Shown here: in pieces, positions 42,302 through 52,334 of the stretch
How the letters are laid out: every line of letters begins with the position of its first letter
How positions within the stretch are numbered: position 1 is the first letter of the stretch
Source: Kalaharituber pfeilii
Lineage: Eukaryota > Ascomycota > Pezizomycetes > Pezizales > Pezizaceae
Direction of reading: 5' to 3'
Assembly: GCA_015179045.1 (NCBI GenBank)
Contig: WHUZ01000105.1
Location: forward strand, 1 to 64,000
Length of the DNA: 64,000 nucleotides
Made by a program: the position numbers and the translations under genes
The notes under the pieces: model-generated
What the model was told of the DNA's origin: nothing
The model's input: the letters and a program-made list of their open reading frames with translations, nothing else
The model's database searches: none

Positions 42302-45300
42302 CTAAGTTTCGATCTTACTCAGTTTTCGTTTGCGGCCATGCGAATATGGGGGCTGCGCGTTGGATTGCCCGATCCGATCACGGATTAATTGAGCTACGGT
42401 ATGGTGTCCTTTTTCAATTGCCAATGATAGTGGTGTTGTGCCCTTTTTATCGGCCAGATTGATATCTATATCACTTCGGTTGAGGAGTAAGCGGACTTGG
42501 TACTTGGAGGACGAGGAAATTGCAAGGTGGAGTGGTGTTTCGCCATTGTGATTTGGTAGATTGACATCTATATCGCTGTGGCTGAGTAGTAAACGGACGT
42601 TGAAGATGGAGCGCAGGGAAATTGCAAGGTGGAGTGGTGTTTCCCCATTGTCATTGGTTAGATTGACATCTATATCGCCGCGGTTGAGTAGTAAGTGGAT
42701 AGAGTCCTCATCATGGCCTTCAATCGCCAAGTGGAGTGGTGTTTTGCCAGCCTTGTCGGCTAGATTAATACCTATATCACTTCGGTCAAGTAGTAAGGGG
42801 ACTGTGTCCCAAGCATGCCATTGAATTGCACGTAGAAGTGGTGTTATGCCATTCTCGTTGGCTAGATTGATATTTATATCACTTCGGTCGAGTAGCAAGC
42901 GGAGTATGTCCTGGCGACCCCATCCAGCCGCATAGTGCAGTGCTGTTTGTCCATCTTTATCGGCCAGATTGATAGCTATATCTCTTCGATCAAGTAGTAA
43001 GCGAACTATGTCTGCGCGATTACATTGAACTGCATGATGGAGTGGTGTTGTGCCACTTTCATCGGCTAGATGGATATCGACAATGCTTCGGTCAAGTAGT
43101 AAGCGGACTATGCTCTCGTGACATTTTTCAACTGCACAGTAGAGTAGTATTTTGCTGCTTTCATCGGCCGGATTGATGTCTATATCACTTCGGTTGAGTA
43201 GTAAGCGGATTATACCATTGTGGCCACTTGAAACTGCATAGTAGAGTAGTGTTTTGCCATCCTTATCAGTCAAATTGATATCTATTTCGCTTCGATCGAG
43301 TAGTAAGCGGACAGTGTCCTCATGACCGTTTTTAACTGCCCAGTAGAGTGGTGTTTTGCCATCCTCATCGGCCAGGTTGAGATCTATATCACTTCGGTCG
43401 AGTAGTAAGCGGGCTATGCCACTGTGGCCTCTTGAAACTGCATGGTAAAATAGTGTTTTGTCGGCCAGATTGATATCTATATCGCTTCGGTTGAGTAGTA
43501 AGCAGACTATGTTCTCATAACCCTTTTCAACTGCCCAGTAGAGTGGTGTTTTGCCACTTTCATCGGCCAGATGGATATCGACAATGCTTCGGTCAAGTAG
43601 TAAGCGGACTATGCTCTCGTGACATTTTTCAACTGCACAGTAGAGTGGTATTTTGCCCTTTTCATTGGCCGGATTGATGTCTATATCACCTCGGTCGAGT
43701 AGTAAGCGGACTATGCCATTGTGGCCCTTGAAACTGCATGGTAGAGTAGTGTTTTGCCATCCTTATCAGTCAAATTGATATCCATTTCGCTACGGTCGAG
43801 TAGTAAGCGGACTATACCCTCGTGGCCCTCTGAAACTGGACGGTAGAGAGGTGTTTCGCCGTCCTTATTAATCAGATTGATACCTATATCACTTCGGTCG
43901 AGTAGCAAGCGGACTATGCCCTCGAGACGCAATACAGGTGCATCGTCAGATCGTCTTGTGCCATTCCTTTCAACTGCATGGTAGAGTGGTGTTTTGTGGT
44001 CCTTATCGCCCAAATTGATATCTATATCGCTTCGGCCAAGTAGCAAGCGGACTATGTCCTCGTGACCTCGGTCAACTGCACAGTGGAGTGGTGTTGTCCC
44101 CTTTTTACTTGCCAGATTGATATCAATATCGCTTCGGTCGAGCAATAAGCTAACTATGCCCTTGCGGCCACAGGAAACTGCACAGCAGAGCGGTGTTTCG
44201 CCGTCCTCGTTGGTCAGATTGATATCAATATCACTTCGGTCGAGCAGTAAGCTAACTATGCCCTTGCGGCCAGAGGAAACTGCACAGTAGAGCAGTGTTT
44301 CGCCGTCCTCGTTGGTCAGATTGATATCTACATCGCTTCGGTCGAGCAGTACGCGGACTGCGTGCTCGTTTCCGCATCGAACTGCACGGTAGAGTAGTGT
44401 TACGCCATGCTTATTGCCCAGGCTGATATCTATATTGCTTCGGTCGAGTAGTATGCGGATTATGTCCTCGTTTCCCCATGCAAATGCTTGATAGAGTGGC
44501 GTTTCGCCGTTCTTGTCGGTCAGATTGATATCTACGCCGCTTCGGTCGAGCACTAAGCGGACTATGTCCTCTCTTCTCCATTGAACTGCACTGTAAAGTA
44601 GTCTTACGGCATACTTATGGCTCAGATTGATATCTATATCGCTTCGGTCGAGTAGTAAGCAGGATATGTCCTCGCCTCCCCTTTCAACTGCATTGTAGAA
44701 TGGTGTTGTGCCCTCTTTATTAGCCAGATTGATATCTATATCACTTCGGTCGAGTAGTAAGCGGACTATGCCCTTGCAGCCTGTCGAAATTGCACGGAAG
44801 AGTGGTGTTTCGCCGTTCTTGTCAGTCAGATTGATCTCTATATCGCTGCGGTCGAGCAGTAAGCGGACTATGACCTCGTGGACAGGTATGCTATCCTCGA
44901 TGGCAGCATGAAGTGGCGTACGGCTCCACACGGATTTAAGATTGACATCTATGTCCTCATGCTCAAGAAGTAGACGGACTATTGCCACATGGCCCTTTTC
45001 AACTGCCCGATGAAGTGGTGAATCACCGAAAACATTCTGTGCATTAACATCAACGCCTGCTTGGTGGAGCAAGATCTGGACAATGGCCGCATGGCCGCTC
45101 GCGGCAGCACAACCTAATGCTGTGCTCCACAGCAGCACTCATCGTTGGGATTCGAATATTCAAGCAATTTGTAGATGATGCTCTCGATGCCGAAAGAAGC
45201 AGCAACGTGAAGGCCTTTGAGGCCGCAATGGCGCTCAGATTCCCAATGGTCAGAACACATGAGCACTTGGATGCCCAGAGCGGGTTCCAATCGTCTCTGA

Positions 45301-47592
45301 AGCAGAGTAATAGCAAGATCACGAGTGATGTTATCGCATTGCCTTCTTGCGTGGTGGACCCATTCATAGGCTGCATAATTCAACAAGGCATATCCCCGGT
45401 TTATATGGCCATCCATCACGTTGTCAATGTCACAAGCATATTGGCCTTCCCGCCAAGCTTGCGAGCGCTTCATGGCTTCATCCGAATACTCCGTATCCTC
45501 AAAAGCTTCAATGGCGAGAGCAGGAAAACTCAGATATGTCAGACATGTTCGTGCAATCAGGTTATGGCCACATGGAAAGTATTCTTTCTCGTACAAGTTG
45601 AAATACTCCTGGAGAGTATAATGCACAAGACGAACGGTTGATGTCTCGTTGTCCACTGTCACTAACCCACAGCAGCAGTGTAGTAAGGTGCTTTTAGATG
45701 GAAAGTTGTCAGGGTCCAGTTTTTTAGCTCCATCCTCAATTGAGAGTGCATGTTGGAGTTCTCTCACTTCCAACGCCCGCTCAGCTAGGTATATCCACAT
45801 AAGCACTTTCATGCCTAGTTCATATCGACGTGGTGATTCCCGCATCCTCTCTATGGTTTCGTTGTATGCTGCATAAAGATCTGGCAGCAAGTTGGAAAGA
45901 GCAGCCCGCCTCATGGCTATCGTTTGTTCATTCAGGATCATGTCGATATGTAGTGCTGCTATTAAGAACCTATGCAAGAAATGTTATCCATTGAGTCATA
46001 CATAATTATAAAGGGTGGCCTACATTCCCGCTGCTTTCTTTGGTAATATCTTCAATATTTCTCTTCTCAACTGGTCATTCATAGCATCTTGATTTTCAGA
46101 TTGAATTTTGTGTACTAGGTATGCCCGAATATCCTCTTCGTGTGCTACAATTGTTAATGTTTTCATTGCAATATGTAGATGGCGGTTGACCTCCTCTTGA
46201 ACATGTGGTCTGGCAGTGAAGAAAATGCGCAGGTTTGTTTTCAAGTGCATGATATCATCGATCACCTGGAGAAAGTCAGTTCTTGTCTTGTCTTGCAACT
46301 CATCGAATGCATCAATCAAGATGAATGTACTGCCAAGCTCTTGTAGAAAACTTTTCATCAGGTTGATGCTGGTCCTACGATCCAGCCTTATCTGAGATTC
46401 TTGAGCAGTTTTGTAAGTGCTTCGGACAACCTCAGGCAGCTGGATTCCTGCGTGTGTATATTGTAATGCGAGCTGCTTTACGAAGCTGCCAAGAATGTGC
46501 ACCAGATTTTGTTCCTTCTTGTCTCGATAGTCGCAATATAGAAAGGTGATTCCTATTAATGGCTGTCTCTCAGAAAAGGTGGTAGAGATGTAATCGATGA
46601 CAAGTGAGCTTCGCAGGGCCGGTATTAGCCTGAATATAGTAAGTGCGCAATTAGGAAGTTTTATGGTATACGTACGCAATCACCGTTTTGCCAGCACCTG
46701 GCTCGCCAAAGCAGCCTAGAACTTGGCTTGACTGATGTTGGTTTGTTTTATCCTCTATCCATAACCGAAATTGCTCACTCTGCAAGAGCCAGTTTCCTGT
46801 GTCCTTGACCCGGCTTGCTTGGACTGCTTGATGTCTTTTGTGCGGTTCGAGTGGTGATAACCAAGTGAGCAACTTCTCCATGTTTTCAGCTGAGGGCTAG
46901 AGGTCAGCAGGATGTATCTTAAGCCACAAGGAACTTAGGCAGTGGATCCCATACCATCCATGTTATCAATTTTAGGCAGCAGGCCCAAAAGTGTATCTAG
47001 GGTCGCCCTCGTTTCTGCCATGTCGGCTGGCACGTTGCTGGGCGGTAATGTAAGGTTGTCCATCCATTGTTGTTGGCCGGAGAGTGTCGCAATCACCTCT
47101 GTTGACGTTTTCGAAAGCAGTTCACTATTTAAATTGTGTGTCAGTTGGAATCACTCAAATTTAAATTGGAATGAAACTATAATACCAATTCGCAATAGTA
47201 AGTGAGAACTGGAGTGTCTGAGTACAGTGATGCAAGATTGCGGCAAGATCCATGCACTTTTGCTTGTGGAAAGGCCATCTGAAGCGGTCTGTAACACCCG
47301 GCTTTTTGAACTTCACCAGTGTAGCGTGCAAACGCGAAATTTCACCTGTGCAGTAGTCAATGACGCGGCGTAGAACCGAGGTCTTATGGAAGACTTGTTT
47401 GACTTCCCACCGGCCCAGAAACTTGAGCAGCTGCTTCAGAACGTCGCTCAGAGCTGTAATCTCTTCTAGCAGGGTCTGGGCGTCCGTTGGCGCCGAACTA
47501 CACTGCCTGATATAATCCGATAAGATCTTGCCGATATCGAGTGCAATTGCGAGAGATCCTGTAATACTAACTGCGAGTGTGAAGGGGTCCAT
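42302..47592 (-). CDS. NOD-like receptor: N-terminal fungal helical domain, NACHT, about 28 ankyrin repeats; five exons, two frameshifts
   Basis: Fungal NLRs sense non-self or cell state and can trigger cell death; this is family knowledge. Exons: 47592-47186, 47124-46955, 46889-46676, 46629-46024, 45969-42302. The introns (61, 65, 46, 54 bp) all have GT...AG and keep phase. Exon 1: MDPFTLAVSITGSLAIALD, a Fungal_N/SesB-like start. NACHT: Walker A GEPGAGKT, Walker B FILIDAFDEL, ARPHVQEEV, then AAGMFLIAALHID. A winged-helix-like region reaches LHYTLQEYF-type sequence. From about 45120 to 42380 run 33-residue ankyrin repeats (TPLYHAV..GHEDIVRLLLDR and SDIDINLADK). Breaks: frame shifts at about 45118 and 43715. 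Total about 1,690 codons. Either a recent pseudogene or assembly indels in repeats. Confidence 0.82.
42380..45120 (-). repeat. Highly uniform ankyrin repeat array (99-bp units)
   Basis: Roughly 28 units of 99 bp share long identical words (CTTCGGTCGAGTAGTAAGCGG on the plus strand). One unit lacks three codons (LADKTLFYHAV near 43470). The near-identity at DNA level suggests recent expansion or homogenisation within the array rather than old, independently evolving repeats. Confidence 0.85.
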
Positions 47593-48045
47593 CGAAGCGG
47601 TAGGTAAATTAATGGAGGAGGAAATGCGGAAAAAGACTTTAGCAGAATGCTCCGGAGGTTTTACACCGGAGTTCATGCTGGTAATAAAGACATATCTTGC
47701 CAGTGAATCGTCATCACCACTATTTCTCACTCGGCCAACACATCATGCGGCATCAGGTACGCATTCCGCATAGGAGTGTCCTGCGATGTGCGGTTTGCAC
47801 AGCCGCTCTTAATGACCCATTTCGTGCATGCAGAGGAAAAGGCAGCGAAGCAGGACCCGGTTGGAACAGGGCGCAGCAGAATGCGTGGAAAGCAGATACA
47901 TGAGTAGGGGTTTCAGCTGAGCTGTGCGAACATCAGTGACTTCTCCGCAAGGCACTGCAGAGAGACGCTACATGTGGGGTGGATGTTGCAAACCAGGAGG
48001 ACGGCAACGTGCTGTAACAGGTTGGGGAGTTGGAGGGCGGAATTA
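47593..48045. other. Upstream region of the NLR gene
   Basis: No ORF with motif. It should hold the NLR promoter, but I see no clear TATA box or other site. Confidence 0.4.
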
Positions 48046-48190
48046 CGGGGTGTGTGCCTTGTGTGCCTTGTGCGCCTTGTGTGCCTTGTGCGCCATGTGT
48101 GCCTTGTGTGCCTTGTGCGCCATGTGTGCCTTGTGTGCCTTGTGCGCCATGTGTGCCTTGTGTGCCTTGTGTGCCTTGTGTGCCTTGTGG
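48046..48190 (+). repeat. 9-bp minisatellite TGTGCCTTG
   Basis: About sixteen units TGTGCCTTG / TGCGCCTTG / TGCGCCATG, with a higher-order 27-bp pattern in the middle. Open frames here (repeating CAL, CLV, CVP) only reflect the 9-bp period. Confidence 0.85.
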
Positions 48191-48199
48191 GGCATTCCG

Positions 48200-49500
48200 G
48201 CTGCGCGGTAGTCTGCCAAGCGCTTGTCTCTCTAAGAGAGCATGCAGAAGGGTGGTGGTGGTGAGTAGTCTAGGGGAACATTTGCGGGCTCGCGAACCAA
48301 CTACTCTATTCGCGAATAGATATATTAATCCCTGTATAAACTAGTTTATTCATGAACTTGTCCACTCGGAAACATACTTCCACAGCACAACTATCGTTAT
48401 GTACCCCTATGTGGCACTAGCTTTGGGTAAAGACTAACGTACTGCTACTACTCGTAATACGCTTAATCAGCCAGTTACTGTCAAGTCGCTCCGCAAGTTA
48501 CTGTGGGTGGATTCTTCGTCTAGAGAGTGGGGTGGTGTCTTTAGGTACAGGAGCTTCATCCCCCTTTTTATCTCTTCTCCCTCACATTTCCCTTTCCCTT
48601 CTAGGCAATTCCTATAACTTCCATTGCCAAGTCCACAGCTTCCATCACCTTCTCCCACCCTTCCTATAACTTCCATTGCCAAGTCCACAGCTTCCATCGC
48701 CAAGTCTTCGATCACCTTCTCCCACCCACATTACTGCCACCGACAAATTGTTCCTACTTGCAAAGCACTGACTATTAGAAAATCGCTACTTTCGCATATA
48801 CAAAAGTAGCATATACTGTAGAATATCAATAATTTTGTATGCTTCCCTTTAGATTTCTATATGTAAGAATGAAGATTTGTAATTATAAGTATATTTCTAT
48901 GGATACAAAGATTCTGGGAAAATTACTGGATATGCTCCAGGTATTTCTCTTGCATTGAGTAGACTTCTAGAATGCTATATTTACAGATAGGGGCTTCTAG
49001 ACTCCTCCGCTACATCTGGCGGGATTACCTTGACGCCAAGTATTGGTGGTATTACCCTATGGGTAGGGAATGGACCTCTGCAAAGTGCCATGTACCTGAC
49101 AGAGGTCAATTGCATTTCAGCTTCCTCAACTGTCCACTGCAACCAGACTACTACCACTGGCTGTTTTCCTTCATATAATCAGCGACTGTCTACTTGCCAC
49201 AGCCAGCTACGAGACTGGTATCTACATCTACACATGTTATCTCAACTCTGAAGTTCAAATGGCCTTTCCTTTCCTTCCCTGCTTGAAAAAATAAATAAAT
49301 ATCTTTCTACTACCAAGTGACCCAAAAATGTACATTTATGTCTGGTATGTGGGGGAAGCGGCAGAGGTTACTAGGTATTCGTGGCCAGACGGTGTTCCCG
49401 AGGCACACCATATGTTCCCCATAGGGCCCCTGCGTGACTTCAAATCGGAAACTGTAGTACAGAACACCCATATATCTTTCAACATAGCCAACTCTTAGCT
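48200..49500. other. Gene-poor DNA with one short direct duplication
   Basis: At 48608-48700 a block around ATAACTTCCATTGCCAAGTC is duplicated with a 53-bp period. 48990-49250 has weak open frames with no motif. I recognise no gene. Confidence 0.5.
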
Positions 49501-49513
49501 GCCGACATAACCT

Positions 49514-49545
49514 TTATCGCCATAGCCTATAGGGCGGCACGCGGG
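49514..49545 (+). mobile_element. LINE tail fragment without poly(A)
   Basis: TATCGCCATAGCCTATAGGG plus CGGCACGCGGG matches the main stem-loop, but there is no A-tract and no duplication. Decayed or recombined. Confidence 0.5.
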
Positions 49546-49559
49546 CCGGAGCAGTACTC

Positions 49560-49950
49560 ATCGTAGGGCCACATGCGTAGGATGAGGAAGAAAGTTACAT
49601 TCAAGAAGCGAGATATGTATAGGCTCAGTTGGAAGGTGAAGGTGGTCTATAAATTGTATGTAGATAGGACTGTGGAAGCAAGCAGCAACAGATATAAGCA
49701 AGCAGGACAGACATGGACACGCACAGACAAGACAATTGAAGACCCTTTCCTTGACATTTGATCATTGAGGCTACCCTTATGGCTTCGTTCCGCCAGCTCT
49801 AGATACCGGTACCCGTGCGAAACAGTGGATGCTGTTGAGCCGTCATCACACCGGCCCACTTGTCGTCTGCCTACAAGGGTAGTGTCGTTCCATACCAAAC
49901 ACCTTTCCCGTTCCATCCCGCCATGCACATTCAGCTGCCGCACAAATCTA
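49560..49950. other. Unassigned DNA
   Basis: No motif-bearing ORF, TIR or LTR seen. Confidence 0.4.
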
Positions 49951-49963
49951 ATGTGGGTCATGA

Positions 49964-50015
49964 ATCGCCATAGCCCATAGGGCGGCATGCGATTAATGAT
50001 ATATAAAAAAAAAAG
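49964..50015 (+). mobile_element. Tail-only LINE insertion (about 41 nt of element)
   Basis: ATCGCCATAGCCCATAGGGC to TAATGATATAT plus A10. Exact 12-bp duplication TGTGGGTCATGA at 49952-49963 and 50016-50027. The insertion starts precisely with the first base of the stem-loop. Confidence 0.87.
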
Positions 50016-50040
50016 TGTGGGTCATGAGCATGCTAGATAT

Positions 50041-50362
50041 TAGTGAGCGGCACGAGCCGAGCCAGCTCGAGCTCAAACGAGCCAAGATCATGTTAGTGTT
50101 TTTCTTGCCAGCTCGCTACAATGCTTAGCCAGTGCAAGGTTTCATAAACTGTAAATACCTAATATAATAATAATTAGAGACTTGGGGCTTATTCTGACCT
50201 ACCAACAACTTCGAAATGCACAATTTAGCTGATAGTAGTGAGAAAGATGAAAATTTAGCTTAGTTTAGTTTAGTTTGTCAATATTATATATATAATCAAA
50301 TCTAGGCTCGAGCCGAGCTCACTTACCCACGAGCTGGCTCGAGCTCACCCTCCAGCTCGGCT

Positions 50363-50396
<34 letters not shown>

Positions 50397-50491
50397 TTCA
50401 TTACTCGCGTACCGCCCTGTGGGCTATGGCGGGGTAGCTCGGCTTGAGCTCACCCTCCAGCTCGGCTCGAGCTAGCTCGTGCCGCTCACTA
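50041..50491. mobile_element. hAT-type MITE, family H2 copy 2
   Basis: Same inverted termini TAGTGAGCGGCACGAGC and collinear body as 41327-41770. The flanks (CTAGATAT / ACTTGAGG) do not match, so no duplication is preserved. It has its own LINE tail insertion at 50366-50435, at a different site from that in copy 1. Confidence 0.82.
50366..50435 (-). mobile_element. Tail-only LINE insertion (about 41 nt of element)
   Basis: A T-tract of about 29, then ATTTCATTACTCGCGTACCG and the rest of the stem-loop. Exact 12-bp duplication AGCTCGGCTTGA at 50354-50365 and 50436-50447. Confidence 0.87.
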
Positions 50492-50494
50492 ACT

Positions 50495-50870
50495 TGAGGA
50501 TGCGGTCCGTAATTGATAACGTAGAGCATATGAGTCTGTAGTTGATAACTGTTTATAACGTAGTAAATATAAGGCCATAGTTGAGAATGCAGTGAATATT
50601 AGGCCATAATTGAAGATACATAATCTTTTTTTTTAATCACGTAATCCCACATGCAGCTGTTCACCATGGCAGGGTAAAGATACATGATTGAAAAAGTACT
50701 AAACGCTGTGTGCTACCATAAATACTTACCTATTGAAGAGGCAAACCGACTCGGAGTGACATTCAGATGCTGTCCTCTGAAAGGTTCTGTCACCGTGACA
50801 TGCGGTTGATGTTCCATGGTGTCAATGCGTCTGATACCTTAGGACGCAGACAATCTTTTTTTGCCCATTC
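50495..50870 (+). repeat. Unclassified interspersed repeat, copy 2
   Basis: Same word order as copy 1 at 37040-37301: GTCTGTAGTTGATAAC, CATGCGGTTGATGTTCCATG, CAATGCGTCTGATACC, TTAGGACGCAGACAATC. Diverged, and carries a tail-only insertion of the second family. Confidence 0.55.
50626..50675 (-). mobile_element. Tail-only insertion of the second tail family
   Basis: T9 then AATCACGTAATCCCACATGC and AGCTGTTCACCATGGCAGGG. AAGATACAT at 50613-50621 and 50677-50685 is the duplication, with near-matching bases on both sides. Confidence 0.75.
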
Positions 50871-50979
50871 TTGGCATACAGTACAGTAGCGCCACCCGAC
50901 ATCGAATGCAGGCGAGGTTTCACCCGCCCAAGGGATACATACGTACGTCAAGCGGCTGCAAGGTTTGCGCACTGCGTTT

Positions 50980-51022
50980 TTTATATTTTAACTCACTACT
51001 CGTATCCCGCCCTGGGGCCTAG
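50980..51022 (-). mobile_element. Decayed LINE tail fragment
   Basis: TTTTTTATATTTTAACTCAC then ACTCGTATCCCGCCCTGGGG. Recognisable as a reverse-complemented main tail, but degraded. Confidence 0.5.
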
Positions 51023-51318
51023 AGGAGGACATGTACAAAGGAGATATCGGGGGCAGAATAAAGAAGCAAAAACCAAAAGAACACGTAGCAGCCATGACCT
51101 TCAGTAGTAAAGTTAGTCACAAACAAAGAAGGGCCCGAGCTCCACTGATATACAGTACGCTACCGGACCACCAGGTCCCACTTGCATATGAGCACCCTGA
51201 AGCCCCTACTATATCATTCTCTGCTTGTCTGTTATCCGGTCAATAGATCCGCCTGATGCTGTGCCCTATTTTCTCTATGCCCACAACTCTGGTATCAGTC
51301 CTTGTGTCAAAATCCGTA

Positions 51319-51374
51319 TATCCATAGCCCATAGGGCGGCACGCGATTAATGATACGAAAAGAAAAGAAAGAAA
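51319..51374 (+). mobile_element. Tail-only LINE insertion with degenerate A-tail
   Basis: TATCCATAGCCCATAGGGCG to GCGATTAATGATACG then a GAAAA-type tail. Exact 14-bp duplication TGTCAAAATCCGTA at 51305-51318 and 51375-51388. Confidence 0.83.
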
Positions 51375-51388
51375 TGTCAAAATCCGTA

Positions 51389-52330
51389 CTAGCACTCACC
51401 GTTACGCCGTGCCACCATCCAGAGCGTAAACTAACTGCCACACGAATGTCGCTTCAGTCCATGTGCACCATAGTCCGTAGCAGGACCTCACCTTGTCCTA
51501 TAACGATATTTCAACCCGAAGAACAGAAAGGAGAAGTAGTGTATAAGATGCTTGAGATATCATTATTCTCTTTTTCTATTTGCTACTGTCAATGATCCCA
51601 ACGTTCAGCAGCCAGCACCGATTGCTGACAATGTCCCTCTCCCAGAAAGCACCTACAGGGCACAGTAGCCCTGCAAAACATTTATATTCCATGCAGGTCC
51701 ACACGAGGAACTTGACTCCGAGGCTCCGCCTCGCATACCAGGGGACCCGCTGGAACATCGTCCAGGTAGCCACACAGTTGCACTATACATACTACATAAT
51801 GCTAACAATCTTGTATTACTCATCCTGAGTCCTCCCATTTCTTACAGTTCTACCACTCATTATCATACCTTATTCCGTTCTACTGATCATGATTGCTCAC
51901 ATATTTTTTCTCTTCAATTCCAGTAGTAGTCACCAATTCTTCTCTTTCCTACCTTCTCATAACCCGTTTCTACACACAATCTTTAAACTAATCCTCCGCT
52001 ATTCTACATGCAACGTTTGTCAACAATGCAAGGTTCGAACCTTGGAATAATTCACTCGGTGCATTCAGTGATTTAATTCCAGCATTATTCGTCCCGCGAA
52101 CTCCTAGCAGAGGGTCCAATGCGTTGAGTGGTCTTGCACTCACCCATCGTCACTCACTATGTTACTGTGATAATTACAATATTAACCCCACCTCACGCAT
52201 CCCCAATGGTGCCTTTTTCACGCTCCAGCTCAAACCCTTCATTCTCGTCAGCTCCTTCGAATCCACCTTATTCAGATCCTTTTCCTCCTCCCACCCGTCT
52301 TCCTACTCTTGCCCTTGCTTCTCCTGCTTG
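51389..52330. other. Unassigned DNA left of the acidic-protein gene
   Basis: No recognisable gene. The 3' UTR of the minus-strand gene is probably here. The GGTTCGAACC word near 52030 is not a tRNA. Confidence 0.4.
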
Positions 52331-52334
52331 TCTC

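Noticed and set aside
47924..48344. Cys-rich open frames (CALCAL, CVPCAP) as a possible metallothionein-like gene
   Set aside because: They are pure products of the TGTGCCTTG array and present in all three frames.
52027..52046. GGTTCGAACC, resembling a tRNA T-arm
   Set aside because: It lies in a short palindrome and no acceptor, D or anticodon arm can be folded around it.
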